A program made the translations under genes and the position numbers. This document shows, in pieces, positions 1 to 4,237 of a stretch of DNA of 5,363 bases (position 1 is the stretch's first letter; each line of letters begins with the position of its first letter). The stretch is from the NCBI GenBank assembly GCA_024276335.1, contig JAJRXL010000205.1, forward strand, positions 1 through 5,363, given 5' to 3'. The notes under the pieces were generated by a model, which worked only from the letters and a program-made list of their open reading frames with translations, did no database searches and had not been told where the DNA came from. Origin of the DNA: Bacteroidota bacterium (lineage in GTDB: Bacteria; Bacteroidota; Ignavibacteria; SZUA-365; JAADGX01).

Positions 1-139
1 ATATTTCCAGTGGGTATGACAGGTTATAGCCCTGGATTTTATCGAAATAATGAATGGATAAAATGTTCGGCAGAAGTATTTTTGTAGTATTCACATTATA
101 ATATCCGCCGGACAAAAAAGTCATCCACGAAGGGTGTTC
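1..139 (-). pseudogene. In-frame continuation of the DUF5686-like gene after an amber codon (partial)
   Basis: Read on the minus strand, the frame of the neighbouring exported protein stays open for 46 codons after its TAG, up to the window edge. The translation contains LPNILSIHYFDKIQGYN near its end. In DUF5686-type proteins (from memory) a stretch of the form 'F-N-R-V-E-G-hydrophobic' follows the middle of the protein and opens the C-terminal outer-membrane part; 'F-D-K-I-Q-G-Y-N-L' here resembles it. Family members are usually about 800 residues, so a 434-residue product would be only the first half. I infer that this is the interrupted second half of the same gene. An ATG at 122-124, six codons after the stop, could allow reinitiation, but I see no convincing ribosome site for it. 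Alternatives are a sequencing error at one base, stop-codon readthrough, or a recently decayed gene. Confidence 0.6.
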
Positions 140-1444
140 CTAGACTGTATCCGGATTCATTTCTTGATGTTTGATATCACTTGAATCAAGACTGGTTTTT
201 GTAGAATCGATGTTGAGATTCCTGTGAGAAAAGTATACGCTGTCATCGGGAAATAATGAATGCGTCGCCCAATACAATGAGTCCTTGTTATCCGCACCAG
301 GCAATATGATGTACTTTGACGAATAGGAAACCTTGCTGCTGTCATATGAATAATCTTCGACGATGCATGTTGCGTTATGATGTATCATGGCTTTATCAAA
401 ACCAGGTATGTTTATGCTGTCTTTTTCATTGAATTCCGAAAACGCTGGCAGCCAGATACTATTATTAACTCTTTTAAATACTTGGCTGATTTCTAATTGA
501 AATATTTTTATAAAAGGAGAGTACCGATTATTTATCAATCCCGTGTTATTCAATTTTATTTCCGCTTTTACCATTGAGTATGTATCTGATTCAATATACA
601 TCAGGCCTTCTGCAAGAAGTTTATCATTATGTAGTGGCAGGAATTTTATAATATATACTTTTATACCATCGATAACAGTCAATCCCACGGATCTGTACAT
701 ATACTTTTTCAAGCCAGTGTATGATATTGGTCCTGTAACATTGTCAAACACGTAATCGTTAGATAGATTTTGCCAAAGTATAGAACGAAATGTATTTTCA
801 GGCCCTATCACTATTTCGTGAGATTTTTCTCTTTTATGGACTCTTCTTGCTTGTATGATTTCGGTGACATCATCTTTTCCGGAAAAATGAAATTCGCCAA
901 TCAACTCAATTATCTTCATATCTCTTAAGAGGGAAGAGTCGACTTGTACTGAGGTAATGATTGCTTTGAATTGGGTCTGGAATAGAGCAGTGTATTGTTG
1001 AGCATTGTCTGATCTCTGTTCCTTAGCTTCAATGCTGCGTTTCACAACATATAACGCGAGAGAATCTGAAGGTGTAACGATGATCTCCGGGAATTCAATC
1101 ACACTCGGTTTGAGTTTTATTGTAACCATTTCACCAAGTGGAAATTGAATCGCAACTACTTTGCTCTCGTACCCAATACTGGATATTTTCAATGACAAGG
1201 AATTCCTGTCAGTGTTGAACTTGAATCTTCCGTTGCCATCGGTGCAGGTTCCTTTACTTGTCCCCTTGACCAGTACATTTGCCCACCTTATCGGTTCTCC
1301 CGAAACGGCATCGAGAACGAGTCCTTTGATAGTGTTTTGGGAATATGCATGAATCGAGAGAAGCGGAAATACAACGAGAAGCAGAAAAATCGCGCGCAAT
1401 GGAATTGCTCTCACGGTTATGAATCTATAATTATCAAGATTCAT
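140..1444 (-). CDS. Exported protein with carboxypeptidase-regulatory-like domain and DUF5686-like region, ending at a probable premature TAG
   Basis: The product from this start has 434 residues. Residues 1-35 form a signal peptide: basic residues at 7, 12 and 17, hydrophobic core FLLLVVFPLL at 20-29, likely cleavage after A-Y-S at 33-35. Residues about 38-110 resemble a carboxypeptidase-regulatory-like beta-sandwich: TIKGLVLDAVSGEPIRWANV, then KGTSKGTCTDGNGRFKF, then ISSIGYES. This fold is typical of surface proteins and TonB-linked receptors of Bacteroidota. From about residue 124 the pattern S-D-S-L-A-L-Y-V-V-K-R-S-I-E, a Y-x-A-L-F-Q segment and later GLMYIESDTYSMVKAEI resemble DUF5686 proteins, whose function is unknown and whose C-terminal half probably lies in the outer membrane. 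A longer frame starts at 1558 and overlaps the upstream stop as ATGA, but it would put 38 polar residues before the signal peptide, so I prefer 1444. Neither start has a clear Shine-Dalgarno. The gene is AT-rich compared with its neighbours. The frame continues beyond the TAG. Confidence 0.8.
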   Translation of the reverse strand: MNLDNYRFITVRAIPLRAIFLLLVVFPLLSIHAYSQNTIKGLVLDAVSGEPIRWANVLVKGTSKGTCTDGNGRFKFNTDRNSLSLKISSIGYESKVVAIQFPLGEMVTIKLKPSVIEFPEIIVTPSDSLALYVVKRSIEAKEQRSDNAQQYTALFQTQFKAIITSVQVDSSLLRDMKIIELIGEFHFSGKDDVTEIIQARRVHKREKSHEIVIGPENTFRSILWQNLSNDYVFDNVTGPISYTGLKKYMYRSVGLTVIDGIKVYIIKFLPLHNDKLLAEGLMYIESDTYSMVKAEIKLNNTGLINNRYSPFIKIFQLEISQVFKRVNNSIWLPAFSEFNEKDSINIPGFDKAMIHHNATCIVEDYSYDSSKVSYSSKYIILPGADNKDSLYWATHSLFPDDSVYFSHRNLNIDSTKTSLDSSDIKHQEMNPDTV

Positions 1445-1554
1445 GTCACGAGATATAAAGCTTCGTCGTGAACGGGGACTTATCGGGTACACATAGGCCC
1501 TCTTTATTTTCGCTTCTTGCAAGAAATATGTTAGCACGTTGCTATCGTCTGCGC

Positions 1555-2361
1555 TCATTCTCGCTTATTGGCGGAAGAGGCGAGAAAATCGTTCGAGAAC
1601 TTGTAGCCGTACGTGTAATCGTCATAGACGTTGCAGTCATCGTTGTCGCCGAAAACCCTGATCCTGAACTGGAGGTACGCGGAGTCAACGCTCGTGATAT
1701 TATAATCCTTGAGGAAATAATGCAGCAAGTCGTAGGACCAGCAGCATTGATTTGCCAAACCGAACATGGCCGGGTATTCCGTCGAATCCGCTCCTCGCCC
1801 CGCGAGAAATCCCGCGCTGTCGAGCACGGCCAGAAGCGCGTCATCGTCGGCATTCCGTAATTCCATGATCCAGGCCACTGTATCCGGCAGTGTATAGGGC
1901 AACGACATATTTAAGCGACGGATGGGAAGCTGCCTCCAAACGCTCAGTTCGGTCGTATCGTTCACGGGGAACGGATTGGTCTTGGACAGAGCATAGATGG
2001 CCTCTGCGGTAGTATCAAGGCCCGGACTCGGATACTTGTTCTTGAACGTGACCTGGAGGCTGTCCCGGTTGGGGAGGCAGATCTCTCCGTAGACGCAATA
2101 GACGACGATGGAATCGTACCTGGCGCTGATGATCCGGTAGAAGTAAAATGGATAGGGAACCGCGATACTGAGAGCCGACGGCGTTCGAGATCCAGGCGAT
2201 TGCATGGAAGAAAAAACGGTGCCCTTAACGGCGAACGTGAGCGCCGCGCCGATGAGCAGACCGAAAGTTACTTTTGCCAACCGACTTCCGAAGCGACGCG
2301 ATACTGATCGAGTGGTTTTGAATCCACTCTTTGCTGGTTGGAAACGCGCTGACCGATACAT
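1555..2361 (-). CDS. Hypothetical membrane-anchored or exported protein
   Basis: I do not recognise this family. The product has 268 residues from an ATG preceded by GGAGG at nine bases' spacing, which decides the start; a longer frame begins 21 codons upstream without such a site. The first 30 residues are strongly basic (nine Arg/Lys) and are followed by one hydrophobic segment at about 31-46 (VTFGLLIGAALTFAV). This could be an uncleaved N-terminal anchor or a signal sequence with a long basic region. The remainder is polar with alternating hydrophobic positions and many Asp, suggesting an extracytoplasmic beta-rich domain. Five cysteines lie at 89, 95, 206, 207 and 243, including an adjacent pair in NQCCW; disulfides are possible. 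The C-terminal part is rich in Asp and Tyr (RVFGDNDDCNVYDDYTYGY). The stop TGA lies at 1555-1557, 110 bases before the chosen start of the next gene, so the two may share a transcript. No enzymatic motif is visible. Confidence 0.75.
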   Translation of the reverse strand: MYRSARFQPAKSGFKTTRSVSRRFGSRLAKVTFGLLIGAALTFAVKGTVFSSMQSPGSRTPSALSIAVPYPFYFYRIISARYDSIVVYCVYGEICLPNRDSLQVTFKNKYPSPGLDTTAEAIYALSKTNPFPVNDTTELSVWRQLPIRRLNMSLPYTLPDTVAWIMELRNADDDALLAVLDSAGFLAGRGADSTEYPAMFGLANQCCWSYDLLHYFLKDYNITSVDSAYLQFRIRVFGDNDDCNVYDDYTYGYKFSNDFLASSANKRE

Positions 2362-2368
2362 GTCTGAA

Positions 2369-2375
2369 ATCCTCC
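2369..2375 (-). promoter_or_regulatory. Shine-Dalgarno of the hypothetical exported protein
   Basis: On the minus strand GGAGGAT is read here, with nine bases between GGAGG and the ATG at 2359-2361. It is the strongest ribosome site on this strand and selects the internal ATG over the longer frame beginning at 2424. Confidence 0.7.
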
Positions 2376-2445
2376 GTTGAAAGACCAACTGCGTTGTATT
2401 GAACTTTTCATCTATAAGTATCAATCGTCATTTCAAAGCAATTTG

Positions 2446-2468
2446 CATGGGGAAACACGTTCCCCGTG
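2446..2468. repeat. Inverted repeat, GGGGAA / TTCCCC
   Basis: GGGGAA (2449-2454), five bases, then TTCCCC (2460-2465). The pairing extends by three more positions on each side (CAT against GTG) if one G-T pair is allowed, giving a nine-pair stem. It lies about 85 bases upstream of the start of the leftward gene. No T-run follows on either strand, so it does not look like an intrinsic terminator. It could be an operator or just a stable hairpin. Confidence 0.5.
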
Positions 2469-2740
2469 GTTGTCGGTCCTCTTGCGCAATTCGGCCAGCA
2501 AACGGTATGGACTCGATCGATGCCCCGTGTTTCATCGTGTCCTTCGGCGGCACGAGCGGGCGCCGCGGCATGGGAGACGGTTCCGATGCGCTGTTCCTCA
2601 CGAGGGAGAATCCTGCGAATGCACGCGAATTCACCTTCCGTACAAGAAAGTAATAGATAAAACCAGCTCATAGATCATATCCCCTCCATGATGTGTTTAT
2701 ATCGCGAAAGGTACACGATATATTAATAATTTGCAAGAGG

Positions 2741-2910
2741 TTGGAGCTCGTTCTTCCCCGGAACGGGCCTCTGCGTTGCGATTTTGCTCAGGACTTCGTA
2801 GATCGTGGTTCTCCAAGGAAACCGCTTTCCGGCGACTCCGCTCGCCGCTTCGTGGCTCAAGTACCGGGTCAACGAGGAATGTCATTCCGGATTTGAGCCG
2901 GAATCCAGAC
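2741..2910. repeat. Dispersed intergenic repeat with REP-like inverted repeats
   Basis: This segment has the look of a dispersed intergenic element rather than a gene. It contains the hairpin CGGCGA-ctccgc-TCGCCG (2830-2847). It ends in ATTCCGG (2884-2890), seven bases, CCGGAAT (2898-2904) followed by CCAG. The latter matches the widespread 'GTCATTCC...GGAATCCAG' type of intergenic repeat; on the minus strand it reads SGFRLKSGMT, a string I know from many spurious database proteins. The copy number in this genome cannot be judged from one copy. Mobilisation by a REP-associated tyrosine transposase is a possibility, not shown here. Confidence 0.55.
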
Positions 2911-2920
2911 CGCGTTAACC

Positions 2921-2959
2921 GCAGAGGGCGCGGAGAAAGCGCAAAGAACGCAAAGGGAA
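2921..2959. repeat. Degenerate 9-10 base tandem repeat (GCAGAGGGC-type)
   Basis: Successive units GCAGAGGGC, GCGGAGAAA, GCGCAAAGAA and CGCAAAGGG share a purine-rich GC(A/G)-AAG pattern with a 9-10 base step. It begins shortly after the REP-like inverted repeat. The type is familiar to me from intergenic DNA of several uncultured phyla. Confidence 0.5.
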
Positions 2960-2962
2960 TTA

Positions 2963-2986
2963 ATCCGCCAATTCGCAAATTCTGGA
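2963..2986. repeat. 8-base tandem repeat, ATTCGCCA family, block 1
   Basis: Three contiguous units in exact 8-base register: ATCCGCCA, ATTCGCAA and ATTCTGGA. The same motif family recurs at 3379-3398 and 3483-3514. Confidence 0.6.
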
Positions 2987-2991
2987 CAGTC

Positions 2992-3024
2992 TCGTCGTTG
3001 TCGCAATCGTTGTCGTAATCGATC
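2992..3024. repeat. 12-base tandem repeat TCGTTGTCG(C/T)AA
   Basis: Two adjacent units, TCGTTGTCGCAA (2995-3006) and TCGTTGTCGTAA (3007-3018), differ at one base. Partial copies lie on each side (TCG before, TCGATC after). On the other strand it reads as alternating Asp/Asn codons, which creates a spurious protein. Confidence 0.65.
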
Positions 3025-3035
3025 AACCACGCTTC

Positions 3036-3070
3036 TCGATTTTGGATGATCGGTTCGTTGGAACGTTGGA
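3036..3070. repeat. Composite repeat copy 1: TCGATTTTGGAT plus CGTTGGAACGTTGGA
   Basis: TCGATTTTGGAT (3036-3047) is followed after six bases by TTCGTTGGAACGTTGGA (3054-3070). The same two motifs reappear in the same order, each expanded into a longer tandem array, at 3155-3190 and 3203-3240. The order conservation suggests that they belong to one composite unit, or that the arrays grew from copies of one ancestor. Confidence 0.55.
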
Positions 3071-3073
3071 CAT

Positions 3074-3147
3074 CTTTGTGTCCTTTATGCCTTCTTCGTG
3101 TCCTTTGTGGTAAAAAATGACCGAAGATGAAGACAAGGGGACAAGGA
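3074..3147. repeat. Degenerate repeats TTTGTGTCC / TTCGTGTCC and GACAAGG(G/A)
   Basis: At 3074-3110 the pattern TTTGTGTCCTTTATGCC is followed by TTCGTGTCCTTTGTGG, with an internal step of about nine bases. After a short A-rich gap, GACAAGGG (3132-3139) and GACAAGGA (3140-3147) form an exact 8-base tandem. No reading frame of interest runs through it. Confidence 0.5.
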
Positions 3148-3154
3148 GAATCCG

Positions 3155-3190
3155 CGATTTTCGATTTTGGATTTTCGATTTTGGATTATT
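3155..3190. repeat. 14-base tandem repeat CGATTTTGGATTTT
   Basis: A half unit CGATTTT (3155-3161) is followed by CGATTTTGGATTTT (3162-3175) and CGATTTTGGATTAT (3176-3189), which differ at one base. Each unit is itself two similar 7-base halves (CGATTTT, GGATTTT). On the minus strand this encodes the PKSKIQNRKSRI-like string common in spurious proteins. Confidence 0.7.
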
Positions 3191-3202
3191 TCGGATGGCA
3201 AG

Positions 3203-3240
3203 TTCGTTAGAACGTTGAAACGTTGGAACGTTGAAACGTT
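3203..3240. repeat. 8-base tandem repeat AACGTTG(A/G)
   Basis: Units TTCGTTAG, AACGTTGA, AACGTTGG, AACGTTGA and a last AACGTT are in exact 8-base register. Each unit contains the palindrome AACGTT. A diverged relative with inverted symmetry lies at 3290-3305. Confidence 0.75.
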
Positions 3241-3289
3241 TTTCTTTGCATCCTTTTCGCTTTAGTTCAAGGTCCGAAGTCCAATAGAA

Positions 3290-3305
3290 AACCGTTGAAA
3301 CGGTT
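3290..3305. repeat. Inverted repeat AACCGTT-GA-AACGGTT
   Basis: Seven-base perfect arms (3290-3296 and 3299-3305) are separated by GA. The sequence is related to the AACGTTGA tandem units just upstream, with an extra C/G in each unit. Confidence 0.6.
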
Positions 3306-3332
3306 GAAGAATTGGCTTTGGTGAACATTTTC

Positions 3333-3352
3333 CCCACGGATGAATCCGTGGG
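3333..3352. repeat. 20-base palindrome CCCACGGAT-GA-ATCCGTGGG
   Basis: Nine-base perfect arms (3333-3341 and 3344-3352) flank a two-base centre. This is the 'CCCACGG...TGAA...CCGTGGG' type of intergenic palindrome, which I recall as widespread and which by form could be a target of REP-associated IS200-like transposases. It is directly followed by CTGTGGTC, which begins the next repeat block. Confidence 0.65.
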
Positions 3353-3400
3353 CTGTGGTCATATTCGCAACTTCAGTAATCCGTCAATTCGCCAATTCCA
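3353..3400. repeat. Composite repeat, copy 1: CTGTGGTCATATTCGC then ATTCGCCA units
   Basis: CTGTGGTCATATTCGC (3353-3368) recurs exactly at 3473-3488, 120 bases away. After it, 8-base units ATCCGTCA (3379-3386), ATTCGCCA (3387-3394) and ATTCCA follow in register, the second block of this family in the window. Confidence 0.65.
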
Positions 3401-3420
3401 GTCTCAAGTCCCAAGTCCCA
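3400..3420. repeat. 7-base tandem repeat AGTC(T/C)CA
   Basis: Three contiguous 7-base units: AGTCTCA, AGTCCCA and AGTCCCA. They start directly at the end of the preceding ATTCGCCA block. A single related motif, GGTCCGAAGTCC, occurs at about 3271-3282. Confidence 0.65.
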
Positions 3421-3458
3421 AACCACGGTTGGCGTGCGCTGGCCCTCGCATGCGTCGT

Positions 3459-3519
3459 CTGTGGTCCGTGGTCTGTGGTCATATTCGCCAATTCGCCAAT
3501 CCGAAAATCCGCCAATTTT
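3459..3519. repeat. Composite repeat, copy 2: CTGTGGTC array then ATTCGCCA array
   Basis: CTGTGGTC (3459-3466), CGTGGT (3467-3472) and CTGTGGTC (3473-3480) form a short array. It runs into the exact 16-base repeat shared with 3353-3368. Four 8-base units follow in register: ATTCGCCA (3483-3490), ATTCGCCA (3491-3498), ATCCGAAA (3499-3506) and ATCCGCCA (3507-3514). This is the longest ATTCGCCA block here. Confidence 0.7.
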
Positions 3520-3533
3520 CGTATGTTGCATTT

Positions 3534-3546
3534 GGGTTGTCAACCC
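3534..3546. repeat. Inverted repeat GGGTTG-T-CAACCC
   Basis: Six-base arms (3534-3539 and 3541-3546) flank one central base, 35 bases before the start of the HD-domain gene. It could be an operator-like site for that gene or the end of the repeat tract; nothing here decides which. Confidence 0.4.
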
Positions 3547-3581
3547 GTTTCGAACACGTCTCACATCAATCGACGAAGCGT

Positions 3582-4160
3582 ATGAAGCACAACCTTGAAC
3601 AGATTTCCGAGCTCATTCCTCCCATCAACGAAATCGGCGACCCGGAGCTGAGGCGGAAAGTCGCGGCCGTCTGGGACGAAGCCCTTGTCACCGGGTGCGG
3701 TGGGAAGGGATGGACGTTCGACGAGCTGCGGGCAATCGCCTTCACGCTCCTGGCGGGCGACATCGATCTGCGGTTCGTGGAGCACATTAACTCCACCGCC
3801 CGCCAGTGCATCGCGATCGAGCAGGTGCTGAAATCCACCTTCGGCGATCGCGTGCCCATCGACCACGACGTGCTGGTGGCGGGCGCCCTCCTGGCCGACG
3901 TGGGCAAGCTGCTGGAATACGACCGGGACGAAAGCGGCAACGTGATCAAGGGCAAGCTCGGCAACGACCTCCGGCATCCTTTCAGCGGCGTGGCATTGTG
4001 CTGGAAGCACGGCTTGCCGTCCGGGGTCATGCATATCGTGGCCACGCACTCCCACGAGGGCGACAAGGTCCAGCGCAGCATCGAGTCCATCATCTTTCAC
4101 CACGCCGATTTCGTGGATTTCGACATCGCAAAGTTCCTGGGGAAGTCGTCGCAAGGATGA
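3582..4160 (+). CDS. HD-superfamily protein with an altered HD dyad
   Basis: The product has 192 residues. The frame is open further upstream to 3312, but that part is repeat DNA, and protein-like sequence begins at MKHNLEQISELIPPINEIGD, so I place the start here; the ribosome site is weak. An N-terminal helical region (about 1-60, with GDPELRRKVAAVWDEAL) precedes an HD-like domain. Metal-ligand candidates in order are H68 (FVEHINSTARQC), A105-D106 (GALLADVGKLLEY), H132 (RHPFSG), H156 and H158 (VATHSHEGD), and D176 (FHHADFVDFD). HD proteins are usually metal-dependent phosphohydrolases with the order H...HD...H...H...D; here the His of the HD dyad appears as Ala105, while D106 and the following V-G-K remain. 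It may bind one metal only or lack hydrolase activity. No signal peptide or membrane segment is seen, so it is probably cytosolic. The gene precedes the homoaconitase-like gene by 77 bases, same strand, similar GC-rich codon use. The substrate is unknown. Confidence 0.8.
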   Translation: MKHNLEQISELIPPINEIGDPELRRKVAAVWDEALVTGCGGKGWTFDELRAIAFTLLAGDIDLRFVEHINSTARQCIAIEQVLKSTFGDRVPIDHDVLVAGALLADVGKLLEYDRDESGNVIKGKLGNDLRHPFSGVALCWKHGLPSGVMHIVATHSHEGDKVQRSIESIIFHHADFVDFDIAKFLGKSSQG

Positions 4161-4180
4161 TCCGCGGGATTTGTCGATAC

Positions 4181-4217
4181 CTCGTTCCCGTCCCGGAGAT
4201 TTGCTTCGGGAACGGAG
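4181..4217 (+). promoter_or_regulatory. Hairpin between the HD gene and the homoaconitase-like gene
   Basis: CGTTCCCG (4183-4190) pairs perfectly with CGGGAACG (4207-4214) across a 16-base loop. The flanking CTC and GAG extend the match imperfectly. There is no T-run after it, so it is not a standard terminator. It ends about ten bases before the Shine-Dalgarno of the next gene and could affect mRNA stability or translation of the downstream gene. Confidence 0.4.
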
Positions 4218-4227
4218 TCCGGTAAAC

Positions 4228-4231
4228 GGAG
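4228..4231 (+). promoter_or_regulatory. Shine-Dalgarno of the homoaconitase-like gene
   Basis: GGAG lies six bases before the ATG at 4238. A second ATG at 4256 has a GGGAG only two bases upstream, which is too close, so the first ATG is preferred. Confidence 0.55.
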
Positions 4232-4237
4232 TCTCAC

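Larger units (their letters stand above)
2362..2740. other. Intergenic stretch without a supported gene
   Basis: This stretch holds the upstream region of the leftward gene. It has a GC-rich core (about 2500-2640) and AT-rich ends. Several open frames of 60-100 codons overlap on both strands in the core, but none has a good ribosome site or a recognisable product, and they mask each other. The plus-strand frame ending near 2653 is the most protein-like (segment FIVSFGGTSGRRGMGDGSDA) and might be a remnant of an older gene; I cannot support it further. The only clear structure is a small hairpin near 2446-2468. A promoter for the leftward gene is expected here, but no -35/-10 pair with normal spacing stands out. 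Confidence 0.5.

Noticed and set aside
2381..2450. Minus-strand promoter with TTGAAA and TATAGA boxes
   Set aside because: The spacing between the boxes is 14 bases, too short for a standard promoter, and the Bacteroides-type -33/-7 pattern is also not clear.
2446..2468. Intrinsic terminator
   Set aside because: The stem is good, but no T-run follows on either strand, and no gene ends next to it.
2399..2653. Plus-strand open frame of 84 codons
   Set aside because: There is no ribosome site and no recognisable family, and several overlapping frames are open on both strands because of GC-rich sequence. A gene remnant is possible but unsupported.
2697..3026. Minus-strand open frame of 109 codons
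   Set aside because: Its translation consists of repeat-derived strings (SGFRLKSGMT, YDNDCDND) known from spurious proteins; it has no ribosome site.
3023..3337. Minus-strand open frame of 104 codons
   Set aside because: It is made of translated tandem repeats (PKSKIQNRKSRI-like and related strings) and runs through the palindromic tract.
2921..3519. CRISPR array
   Set aside because: The repeats are 7-14 bases, directly tandem, degenerate and without unique spacers.
3312..3581. Upstream extension of the HD-protein frame (90 codons)
   Set aside because: The extension lies wholly in the repeat mosaic and resembles no protein; HD-family-like sequence begins at the ATG at 3582.
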